Part shown: positions 52,104 through 60,182 of the stretch, piece after piece
How positions within the stretch are numbered: the first letter of the stretch is position 1
Layout: the number at the start of each line of letters is the position of its first letter
From: Bacillus_BU sp051233475
GTDB lineage: Bacteria; Bacillota; Bacilli; Bacillales; Cytobacillaceae
DNA: 64,000 nucleotides
Direction: 5' to 3'
Assembly (NCBI RefSeq): GCF_051233475.1
Contig: NZ_JBKFGH010000008.1
Location: forward strand, 241,663 to 305,662
Position numbers and translations under genes: made by a program
The notes under the pieces: model-generated
Seen by the model: only the letters and a program-made list of their open reading frames with translations
What the model was told of the DNA's origin: nothing
The model's database searches: none

Positions 52104-53450
52104 TTAAAGCTTTTCACCCTTAAATCCAGTACGGTGACAGAACTGACAGTAAACGTCTGTCGGTGCTTTAATATCTGTCGCATTTTCATCTGGTTTTTCT
52201 CGATCATGACAGACATAACAGTTTGCCTTTTCTTCGTTAGTTTGTGCCTTTGGTGCATGGGCAGTTAACCATGTGTCACTGTCGACATGTCCTGGAGGAC
52301 GGTTGGCGTGACAGGTGCTGCAGAAATGATTTTGACGAGATTGATCTTTTACCTGAATCATATTCGCAGTATATTTTTCTTTATCAGTGCTAGTTTTAAG
52401 TAGCTGTTCGATATCTTGCTTTTCAAAATGCTTGATCCATTTTTCATCCTGATGACAATTCATACATTTATCAAGTTCTTGGAAAGCGTAGCCACCATGA
52501 TTTTGATTCCATTCGGCAATATCATGGTTTTGTGGTGTGTTAATTTCTTGGTGACAGGTAAAGCATTCCATTGATAGCTTAACATCTGTTTTTTGCTTAC
52601 CAATAGCCTGTAAGATGATTTCCTGGGTAGCTTCTTTGCTCTTTTGCTCTTCTTCTGAGGCGCTAAGTGTTGCAGCTTCCGCTTCATTGCCCTCTTTCTT
52701 ATCGCCGTGCCCTTCAGCATGAGGATTTTCAGGAATCTGGTATGAATAGTCCTTCCACGGTTTCTTGCCTTGGTTTACTTGGTCATGACAATCGATACAT
52801 GTTCCCATATTTGGATTCATATATTTTGAACTCATCAATTTATCTGAGTTTTCCATTGTCCACTTATCATACGTTTCGGAACCGTTAATGCCACGCTCAA
52901 CCACTTTCGCATGGGCAACCCCGCTATGACAGACAACACATGGAATACCTTCTTTAATATGACCCTCGTGATTAACGATGAGGTCACCGGTCGCTGTTAC
53001 GAGACGGTTTTTCGAATGACACTGTTCACAGTTTTCATCCAAAACAGCAACGGTCTGAACGATCGGATCAGGAACACCAGTAATATGGTAGTAAACTTCT
53101 TTTAAAGAGCCAATTTTATGTAAAACCATTTCGACATTTCCGGGTGCAATATGACATTGCACGCAAGTGATTTGATTATGTGCACTTTTTTCAAACGTTA
53201 CATGCTCCGGCGCCATCTCATGACAGGCCTTACAGAAAGATGGACTATTGGTAAAGGCAATTGCCCCGCCGACAAATCCAAGCCCGCCAATACAGACAAT
53301 CAAAAGAACGAATAATAATTTCCAACGGTTAACTGGATTCTTCCAATCAACTGCTCTAAGCTTTCGCCACTGCCTCCGTATAAATCCTACTTTTTTAGCT
53401 TCTGGATTTTCATCCGGCGGCCCTTTCTTTCTCCTATTCCAAAAAGCCAT
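52104..53450 (-). CDS. Membrane-anchored decaheme cytochrome c, paralogue 3
   Basis: 448 residues from the ATG at 53450 (SD GAGGGGTG); the GTG at 53459 overlaps the SD, and the paralogues also begin MAF. One span (about 43-66). CKACHEMAPEH, CVQCH, CEQCH, CVVCH, CIDCH, linker, CFTCH, CMNCH, CSTCH, CYVCH, CQFCH. Nearly identical to 46817 over most of its length, indicating recent duplication. The ResD-like promoter at 53505-53555 matches that of 46817. Confidence 0.93.
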   Translation of the reverse strand: MAFWNRRKKGPPDENPEAKKVGFIRRQWRKLRAVDWKNPVNRWKLLFVLLIVCIGGLGFVGGAIAFTNSPSFCKACHEMAPEHVTFEKSAHNQITCVQCHIAPGNVEMVLHKIGSLKEVYYHITGVPDPIVQTVAVLDENCEQCHSKNRLVTATGDLIVNHEGHIKEGIPCVVCHSGVAHAKVVERGINGSETYDKWTMENSDKLMSSKYMNPNMGTCIDCHDQVNQGKKPWKDYSYQIPENPHAEGHGDKKEGNEAEAATLSASEEEQKSKEATQEIILQAIGKQKTDVKLSMECFTCHQEINTPQNHDIAEWNQNHGGYAFQELDKCMNCHQDEKWIKHFEKQDIEQLLKTSTDKEKYTANMIQVKDQSRQNHFCSTCHANRPPGHVDSDTWLTAHAPKAQTNEEKANCYVCHDREKPDENATDIKAPTDVYCQFCHRTGFKGEKL

Positions 53451-53504
53451 TTTAATCACCCCTCTATATTTCTCTCTTTATAATGAAAAAATAAGACATT
53501 CTAC

Positions 53505-53555
53505 CTATAGTATCTTACAAGATATGGCACTTCTTCTAATGGACATTTTGTGAAT
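53505..53555 (-). promoter_or_regulatory. ResD-like box and promoter before decaheme paralogue 3
   Basis: TTTGTGAAT at 53547-53555 (plus strand) is a perfect match to the published ResD word. On the minus strand TTCACAAAATGTCCATT is followed 19 nt later by GTAAGATACTA, as before 46817. Confidence 0.55.
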
Positions 53556-53718
53556 AATTTATCAATTCTGACTATTAAACTATTTACACTTTATAAAAAG
53601 TAAATAACTGGATATATGTGTAAAACTCAATATATAAGAGAATTGTGAATAGAAATTGAAACTTTTTACAGAACTCAAACGTATTAACGTATTCTTAACA
53701 TTTGATTTTCTCCTTAAG

Positions 53719-53747
53719 TTGTCACCCTATATCGGAAGTGATAATAT
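53719..53747 (+). promoter_or_regulatory. Sigma-A promoter of secA
   Basis: -35 TTGTCA (53719-53724), 17 nt, -10 TAATAT (53742-53747), about 100 nt before the secA ATG. No other feature was seen in 53556-53851. Confidence 0.6.
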
Positions 53748-53851
53748 TAGTAAGAAATTAATCGAATTATTTCGAAAGGATTTGGCTTGAATAAAGCGAA
53801 ATCCTACATAAATAACTGTACATTCCCAATCCAATAAAGGAGCGTTTTTGC

Positions 53852-56365
53852 ATGCTTGGTATTTTAAATAAAGTGTTTGATCAAAATAAGCGCGACTTGA
53901 AACGTCTTACGAAAAAGGCGGACCAAATTGAAGCTCTGGCAGCTGAAACTGAAAAGCTGTCTGACGACCAACTTCGTGAGAAAACAGCGGAGTTTAAAGA
54001 ACGTTATCAAAACGGTGAATCACTCGACGACCTTCTAGTCGAAGCATTTGCGGTTGTCCGCGAGGGTGCGCGCCGTGTATTAGGTTTATATCCTTATCCT
54101 GTTCAGCTGATGGGGGGCGTTGCTCTTCATGAAGGGAACATCTCTGAGATGAAAACAGGGGAAGGTAAAACGTTAACATCAACAATGCCCGTTTATTTGA
54201 ATGCTCTTTCTGGAAAAGGCGTTCACGTTGTAACGGTCAACGAATATTTGGCAAGCCGTGACGCCAATGAAATGGGTCAGCTTTACGAATTCCTTGGCCT
54301 AAGCGTGGGTCTTAATCTAAATGGTATGTCTAGGGAAGAAAAGCAGGAAGCATATGCTGCTGATATCACGTATGGAACGAACAATGAATACGGTTTTGAC
54401 TATTTGCGCGACAACATGGTTCTTTACAAAGAGCAAAAGGTTCAGCGTCCGCTTAACTATGCGGTCATTGACGAGGTTGACTCCATCCTAATTGATGAAG
54501 CCCGGACGCCGTTGATCATTTCCGGTTCTGCGCAAAAGTCAGCAGCCTTATATATTCAAGCCAATGCCTTTGTCCGTACGTTAAAAAATGAAGCTGATTA
54601 TACGTACGATGTAAAAACAAAGGGCGTTATGCTGACAGAAGAAGGGATCACCAAGGCTGAAAAAGCGTTTGGAATCGATAACCTGTTTGATTACTCGCAC
54701 GTGACCTTGAACCATCATATTAATCAAGCGCTGAAAGCCAATGTGAGTATGCATCTTGATGTAGACTATGTTGTGCAAGAGGGCGAAATTATTATCGTTG
54801 ACCAATTCACGGGCCGTTTGATGAAGGGCCGCCGCTATAGCGAAGGACTTCATCAGGCGATCGAAGCTAAAGAAGGTCTTGAAATTCAAAACGAAAGCAT
54901 GACCTTGGCGACGATTACGTTCCAGAACTACTTCCGGATGTACGAAAAGCTGGCCGGGATGACCGGTACAGCGAAGACTGAGGAAGAAGAATTCCGGAAT
55001 ATCTATAATATGAACGTTGTCGTCATTCCAACGAACAGACCGATCGTTCGTGATGACCGTCCAGATTTAATTTACGCCTCAATGGATGGAAAATTCCGTG
55101 CCGTTGTCGAGGATATCGTGGATCGCCATAAAAAAGGGCAGCCTGTGCTCGTTGGTACGGTGGCGATCGAAACGTCTGAATTAATTTCTAATATGTTAGT
55201 GAAAAAAGGAATTAAGCATAACGTCTTGAACGCGAAAAACCATTTCCGTGAAGCGGAAATTATCGTCGAAGCAGGTCAAAAAGGTGCTGTTACGATCGCG
55301 ACAAACATGGCCGGTCGTGGTACGGACATTAAGCTTGGTGAAGGTGTAATCGAACTTGGCGGTCTTGCCGTTGTTGGTACTGAGCGCCATGAATCGCGCC
55401 GGATTGATAATCAGCTCCGTGGACGTTCCGGTCGTCAAGGGGATCCTGGGGTTACTCAGTTCTACCTATCAATGGAAGATGAATTAATGCGCCGTTTCGG
55501 CTCTGATAATATGAAATCAATGATGGAGCGACTTGGAATGGATGATTCCCAGCCAATCCAAAGTAAAATGGTTTCGCGTGCGGTTGAATCTGCACAAAAA
55601 CGTGTTGAGGGCAATAACTTCGATGCTCGTAAGCAGCTCCTTCAATACGACGATGTATTGCGCCAGCAGCGTGAAATTATCTACAAGCAACGGAATGACG
55701 TGCTCGAGTCCGAGAATCTTCGCGATATCGTTCAAAACATGATCATTGCTTCGATTTCCCGCAATGTCGATGCTCATACTCCGGAATCAGAGGACGAGGA
55801 AGCATGGAACCTGCAAGGAATCGTCGACTATGTCCATGCCAACCTGCTTCGTGAGGGCGACATCGTCTTAGCTGATTTACAAGGTAAAGACCCTGAAGAA
55901 ATGAAGGATCTTATTTTTGAAAAAGTAAAACAGCGTTACGCTGAAAAAGAAGAGCAGCTTTCCGAAGAGCAAATGCGTGAATTTGAGAAGGTTATCGTGC
56001 TTCGTGCGGTTGACTCAAAATGGATGGACCACATCGACGCGATGGATCAGCTTCGTCAAGGGATTCACCTGCGCGCTTACGGTCAAATCAACCCGCTTCA
56101 GGAATACCAAAAAGAAGGCTTCTCAATGTTCGAAGCGATGGTTGAATCGATCGAAGAAGAAGCAGCTATGTATATCATGAAAGCGGAAATTCGCAATAAC
56201 TTGCAGCGTCAAGAGGTAGCTCAAGGCCATGCCGTCAATCCGAAGGAAGACGGCGGCGAGGTGAAGAAGAAGCCGGTTGTGAAGAAGAAGGATATCGGCC
56301 GGAATGATCCTTGTTATTGTGGTAGTGGGAAGAAGTATAAGAATTGTCACGGCAAGTTTGAGTAA
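53852..56365 (+). CDS. secA: Preprotein translocase ATPase SecA
   Basis: 837 residues. Walker A MKTGEGKT near 102, DEVDSILIDEARTPLIISG (Walker B region), the AGRGTDIKLGEG and LRGRSGRQGDPG helicase motifs, and a C-terminal zinc site CYCGSGKKYKNCHG. It drives export through SecYEG, including the cytochromes and lipoproteins in this window. SD AAAGGAG. In B. subtilis hpf lies directly upstream; here the multiheme island does. Confidence 0.98.
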   Translation: MLGILNKVFDQNKRDLKRLTKKADQIEALAAETEKLSDDQLREKTAEFKERYQNGESLDDLLVEAFAVVREGARRVLGLYPYPVQLMGGVALHEGNISEMKTGEGKTLTSTMPVYLNALSGKGVHVVTVNEYLASRDANEMGQLYEFLGLSVGLNLNGMSREEKQEAYAADITYGTNNEYGFDYLRDNMVLYKEQKVQRPLNYAVIDEVDSILIDEARTPLIISGSAQKSAALYIQANAFVRTLKNEADYTYDVKTKGVMLTEEGITKAEKAFGIDNLFDYSHVTLNHHINQALKANVSMHLDVDYVVQEGEIIIVDQFTGRLMKGRRYSEGLHQAIEAKEGLEIQNESMTLATITFQNYFRMYEKLAGMTGTAKTEEEEFRNIYNMNVVVIPTNRPIVRDDRPDLIYASMDGKFRAVVEDIVDRHKKGQPVLVGTVAIETSELISNMLVKKGIKHNVLNAKNHFREAEIIVEAGQKGAVTIATNMAGRGTDIKLGEGVIELGGLAVVGTERHESRRIDNQLRGRSGRQGDPGVTQFYLSMEDELMRRFGSDNMKSMMERLGMDDSQPIQSKMVSRAVESAQKRVEGNNFDARKQLLQYDDVLRQQREIIYKQRNDVLESENLRDIVQNMIIASISRNVDAHTPESEDEEAWNLQGIVDYVHANLLREGDIVLADLQGKDPEEMKDLIFEKVKQRYAEKEEQLSEEQMREFEKVIVLRAVDSKWMDHIDAMDQLRQGIHLRAYGQINPLQEYQKEGFSMFEAMVESIEEEAAMYIMKAEIRNNLQRQEVAQGHAVNPKEDGGEVKKKPVVKKKDIGRNDPCYCGSGKKYKNCHGKFE

Positions 56366-56510
56366 GCGCGGGCGTGACGTTTTCGGGTTAAGCTCGGGTG
56401 GTTCTGTTGGCGTGGAGCTTCGCAGGGGTAACTGACTGGAAGCGTAATGCTTGGTGGCGAAAAAATTTACGGAATGACCGTGAAACATAAGCTTTATTTT
56501 TCATAAAATG

Positions 56511-56543
56511 AAAGAGGGCCGGCCGAGAAGCCGACTCTCTTTT
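56511..56543 (+). terminator. Terminator after secA
   Basis: AAAGAG-x-CGGC stem with GCCG-x-CTCTTT, then TTTG. Confidence 0.7.
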
Positions 56544-56601
56544 GCCTGTTTTGGCGGGAGAAGGTATAATAGGATAGAACTTTTATTCGAGGTGACGAGG
56601 G

Positions 56602-57703
56602 ATGGAATTAGCGGATATTCGCAATGAGTTGGAGAAAACAGCTAAGAAATTAGCGGGCTTTAGGGGGTCTCTTTGACCTGGAGAATAAGGAGGCGCGGAT
56701 TGCTGAGCTGGATGATGTGATGCTGCAGCCGGATTTTTGGGATGACCAGAATAAGGCGCAGGCGGTAATCAGCGAGTCGAATGCGTTGAAGGATCAGGTG
56801 CATGTGTTTCATGATATGAATGAGGCGTATGAGAATCTTGAGATTTCGTATGAGTTGATTAAGGAAGAGCCGGATGCGGAGCTGCACGCGGAGTTAGAGA
56901 CGGAATTGACGGCTTTGACGGAGCGGTTGGAGCAGTTTGAGCTCGAGCTTCTGTTGAGTGAGCCTTATGATAAAAATAATGCTATTTTGGAGCTTCATCC
57001 TGGTGCGGGTGGAACGGAGTCGCAGGATTGGGGCTCGATGTTGCTGCGGATGTATACGCGCTGGGCGGAGAAGCAGGGTTTCAAGGTGGAGACGCTTGAT
57101 TATTTGCCTGGTGATGAGGCTGGTATTAAGAGTGTGACGTTGGCGATTAAGGGGCACAATGCTTACGGTTATTTGAAGGCGGAGAAAGGTGTGCATCGTT
57201 TGGTGCGGATTTCGCCGTTTGATGCGTCGGGTCGCCGCCATACTTCGTTTGTGTCTTGTGATATAATGCCGGAGCTGAATGAAGAGATTGAGATTGAGAT
57301 TCGGTCTGAGGATTTGAAGATTGATACGTATCGTTCGACTGGTGCCGGTGGTCAGCATATTAATACGACGGATTCTGCGGTGCGGATTACGCATTTACCT
57401 AGTGGCGTTGTGGTTGCTTGTCAAAATGAGCGTTCGCAGATTAAGAACCGTGAGGCTGCGATGAAGATGTTGAAGGCGAAGCTCTATCAGAAGAAGATTG
57501 AGGAGCAGGAGCAGCAGCTTGCGGAGATTCGCGGTGAGCAGAAGGAGATTGGCTGGGGCAGTCAGATTCGTTCGTATGTGTTCCATCCTTATTCGATGGT
57601 GAAGGATCACCGTACGGGTACGGAGAGTGGGAACGTGCAGGCGGTTATGGATGGCGATATTGGGCAGTTTATTGATGCTTATTTGCGGTCGCGGTTGAGT
57701 TAG
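56602..57703 (+). CDS. prfB: Peptide chain release factor 2 (with programmed +1 frameshift)
   Basis: 366 residues when read from ATG 56602 (SD GAGGTGACGAGG), with the frameshift at codon 24-25. The catalytic GGQ lies in STGAGGQHINTT and the stop-recognition region in SPFDASGRRHT. It releases nascent chains at UGA and UAA. A reading that begins at 56717 loses the N-terminal domain. The gene's base composition is GC- and G-rich relative to neighbours. Confidence 0.97.
56662..56677 (+). promoter_or_regulatory. RF2 programmed frameshift site
   Basis: AGGGGGTCTCTTTGAC: an internal SD (AGGGGG) 3 nt before the slippery CTT, then the in-frame UGA (56674-56676) followed by C. Low RF2 favours the +1 shift, autoregulating prfB. 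Confidence 0.97.
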
Positions 57704-57775
57704 GTTTTTTGTAGTGCAGGGTTTTGCGGTTTCAGGGTGGGGTTGCGCGCTGGAATGGGTGCCCTGTGATTTGAG

Positions 57776-57814
57776 AAAAGTGGGATGCTCTTGGCGGAGT
57801 GTTCCACTTTTTTA
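57776..57814 (+). terminator. Terminator after prfB
   Basis: AAAAGTGG and CCACTTTT with an imperfect middle stem, then TTATT. Confidence 0.75.
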
Positions 57815-57992
57815 TTACCTTTTTTGCAGATTTTTTGTGTTTTATTCGGGATGAGTCATGTTTTTGATGAAAAAGCTTGTGTTTTTGATATGAAATGGTG
57901 GATTTTTGTATGGAATGGAGGAGTTTTGGACTAAAAATGAGGAATGTGGGCAAATATATGCTCACGAAATGCGGAATATGGTCAATTAAATT

Positions 57993-58115
57993 GTGGATAT
58001 GGGACAAGTTTAAAAATATATGGACCAACTTTTTAAATTTATGGACCAACTTTTTAAATATATAGACCAACTTTTAAAATTTATGGTCCAACTTCGAAAA
58101 AATATCGGACAACTA
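57993..58115. repeat. Tandem repeat related to 16943-17103, opposite orientation
   Basis: Five to six units of TATGGACCAACTTTTTAAAT type, about 22 bp each, in the gene-free stretch 57704-58281. An apparent frame through it (57732-58070) is a repeat artefact. Confidence 0.75.
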
Positions 58116-58207
58116 TTCACGATATGCTCGCTAAATTGTGAATATGCCCACGAAACCCTACATATGCTCCCCTTGCTTCATCAACTTGCTCAAAACAACC
58201 AACAACA

Positions 58208-58242
58208 AAAAGACCTTCGCAAAACCCTCTGGCAAAGGCCTA
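58208..58242 (-). terminator. Terminator after the NarL-type regulator
   Basis: AGGCCTTTGC and GCGAAGGTCT form a stem, followed by TTTTTGTTG on the minus strand. Confidence 0.75.
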
Positions 58243-58281
58243 AACTCCGAACCAAAACGCTGTCCCCAACAACGCACCACT

Positions 58282-58902
58282 CTAATACATCTCCAACATC
58301 TTATGTTTCTGGGCATAATCGAGCCAGTCGCGTTTATTTGTTGAACCGAGCTTTTTGCTGATGCTGCGGCGATGGTTTTCGACGGTTCTGATGCTGATAT
58401 TCATGGCACTGGCAATATCTTTTTGGGTATAGCCCTTTAGCGTTAGAATAAACGTCTCTTGTTCACGCGGTGAGAATAGCGTCTCCCACGATTCGCTTTC
58501 GATATGATTTTCTAATACTTTTTCGTTGGATATTTTTTTACCTTGGAGGATTTGTTCAATCGCTTTAATGATGGCGTCGCTTTTGAGATGCTTGACTAAG
58601 TAGCCGTCGGCGCCCAGGTCAAATGCTTTCTTTTGATAGCCAATTTCATCATACATGGAGAACACGATGATTTTTCCGTGTGGGACAAGCTTCCGAAGTT
58701 CCGGCAGGGCTAAGAAGCCGTCGAGCCCATTCGGCATTGAGAGATCAATCATCACTAGATCAATCGGGAAATTCGTTGCTTTTTGAATGGCTTCCCGCCC
58801 GTCAGCTGCAAACAAAATCGACTCCACGGAAAATGCATCCTTCAATAGTAAAGCCATGCCATCTCGGACAATTTCATGATCATCTACGATGAGAACATTC
58901 AT
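58282..58902 (-). CDS. NarL/FixJ-family response regulator (NreC-like)
   Basis: 206 residues from the ATG at 58902 (SD GGAGGGAG). Receiver domain with D8, D9-type acidic pocket and phosphoacceptor D53, and a LuxR-type helix-turn-helix (SPREQETFILTLKGYTQKDIASAMNISIRTVENHRRSI). It is encoded directly after its kinase and divergent from cydAB. A perfect dyad upstream of cydA (60049-60066) is a candidate binding site. Confidence 0.92.
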   Translation of the reverse strand: MNVLIVDDHEIVRDGMALLLKDAFSVESILFAADGREAIQKATNFPIDLVMIDLSMPNGLDGFLALPELRKLVPHGKIIVFSMYDEIGYQKKAFDLGADGYLVKHLKSDAIIKAIEQILQGKKISNEKVLENHIESESWETLFSPREQETFILTLKGYTQKDIASAMNISIRTVENHRRSISKKLGSTNKRDWLDYAQKHKMLEMY

Positions 58903-58963
58903 CGCTACTCCCTCCTCACCTCTTACAACAAGCACAACTGTTTAAATTTTTTCAGAACAGCAG

Positions 58964-59959
58964 TTACACCGTGATATACCCTTCCACCCGTGTCGGGCCG
59001 CCCTCTTCACTAATCCATTTAATATCGCCATGAAGCATCTTGACTCTTTCCCTCATATGTCTTAAACCGAGACCAGTTCCATTTAATTTATCAATGTCAA
59101 AGCCCTTGCCATTGTCAACAATCTGGAAATAGAGCTCATTATCCACCTTGTAAATTTCAATCATGATTGAGGTAGCTTTGCCGTGGCGGAGGGCATTATT
59201 GACCGCCTCTTGGATGATTCGATAAAGATGAAGCCCTTCTTCATTTTTAAATTTGAGGTCTTCCGGGATATGGATATTAAGCGAAAAATCAATATTGTAT
59301 AACCGCTGCCAATCGTCGACCGAGGATCTTAATGCCGTTTCAAAGCCGAGATTATCGAACAATTGCGGGCGCAATTCCTTCGTTAACCGTTTTAGACAGG
59401 CGAGGGTTCCTTCCATGACCATATTCATTTTATCTAATCGTTCCGTATATTCCGGGTTATCAACATGCCGTCTGATCCCATCAAGTCCTAGATATAGACT
59501 GTAAACGCTTTGTCCGATATGATCGTGGAGTTCTCTGGCAATCCGCTTTCGTTCACTTTCTTGGGCTTGCATCGTCTCATGGATCAAGAGCTCCTGCATT
59601 TTTACTTTTTCATCCTGAGTGATTTGGCTTGGGTTTCGAATCGTCAAAACCTGATAATGTCCCCCCGCCAATTCTAGTTTGTTCATCGACATTTCAAAGT
59701 CGGTTTCCGTATTCACGTAATTGGGAATATGCGAGCGAAAGCTTGGTAATGGATTGTCGTTGGCAAGAATACAACGCTCCTCATGCTCGGAAACTTCGCG
59801 CAGTTGACAATAACTGCAGTATGGGACCGATTCCCCCACCTGCCAGCCGGTAATTAAGTGCGCCTTTTTGTTTATGTAAGTGATCGTTCTTGATTCATCC
59901 ATTATCACGATCCCTTCGATAAACTCCTCGACGATTTTTTGAAAATCCTCCACTTTCAC
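58964..59959 (-). CDS. Cytoplasmic PAS sensor kinase with NreB-like cysteines
   Basis: 331 residues from GTG at 59959 (SD GGTGGTGG, 6 nt); a longer reading to 60013 lacks an SD. PAS domain (about 4-120), HisKA_3 helix with His in ARELHDHIGQS, HATPase with NNALRHG, DNGKGFD and GTGLGLRHMRERV. No span. In the PAS domain, C48, C51 and C63 have the same C-x2-C-x11-C spacing as the Fe-S ligands of staphylococcal NreB, but the fourth position is Ala66. It may sense oxygen or redox state. Confidence 0.88.
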   Translation of the reverse strand: MKVEDFQKIVEEFIEGIVIMDESRTITYINKKAHLITGWQVGESVPYCSYCQLREVSEHEERCILANDNPLPSFRSHIPNYVNTETDFEMSMNKLELAGGHYQVLTIRNPSQITQDEKVKMQELLIHETMQAQESERKRIARELHDHIGQSVYSLYLGLDGIRRHVDNPEYTERLDKMNMVMEGTLACLKRLTKELRPQLFDNLGFETALRSSVDDWQRLYNIDFSLNIHIPEDLKFKNEEGLHLYRIIQEAVNNALRHGKATSIMIEIYKVDNELYFQIVDNGKGFDIDKLNGTGLGLRHMRERVKMLHGDIKWISEEGGPTRVEGYITV

Positions 59960-60048
59960 TTTTATCCACCACCAAAATAATAATTCAAAGACAACGAAAG
60001 TAACATTTGTCACACTTTATTCAAATTTCCCACAATAACACTTCGTAC

Positions 60049-60093
60049 ATGAGGGAAAACCCTCATAGGTATTTTGTACCGAATCCTTATAAT
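60049..60093 (+). promoter_or_regulatory. cydAB promoter with candidate NarL/NreC-type operator
   Basis: ATGAGGG-AAAA-CCCTCAT is a perfect 18-bp dyad (60049-60066). A -10 TATAAT lies at 60088-60093 with no -35. With transcription starting near 60100 the dyad centre is about -42, a typical activator position. A second inverted repeat, TTGAGTTG/CAACTCAA, lies at about 60098-60125. Confidence 0.6.
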
Positions 60094-60182
60094 AAAACTT
60101 GAGTTGAACAGTCCTAGCCAACTCAAATATACACCTAATTCTTTTACCATGCGAAAAATAAATATTATCTGGAGGGAAAAAT

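Noticed and set aside
53520..53545. TGGCAC near 53525 as another sigma-54 promoter
   Set aside because: There is no TTGC box at the required distance.
56717..57703. prfB as a shorter gene starting at 56717
   Set aside because: The upstream ATG at 56602 has a strong SD and the classical frameshift site joins the frames.
57732..58070. 112-aa frame on the minus strand after prfB
   Set aside because: It is produced by the intergenic tandem repeat and has no SD or recognisable domain.
59960..60182. Rex- or Fnr-type operator upstream of cydA
   Set aside because: No TTGTGAA-N4-TTCACAA or TGTGA-N6-TCACA element is present.
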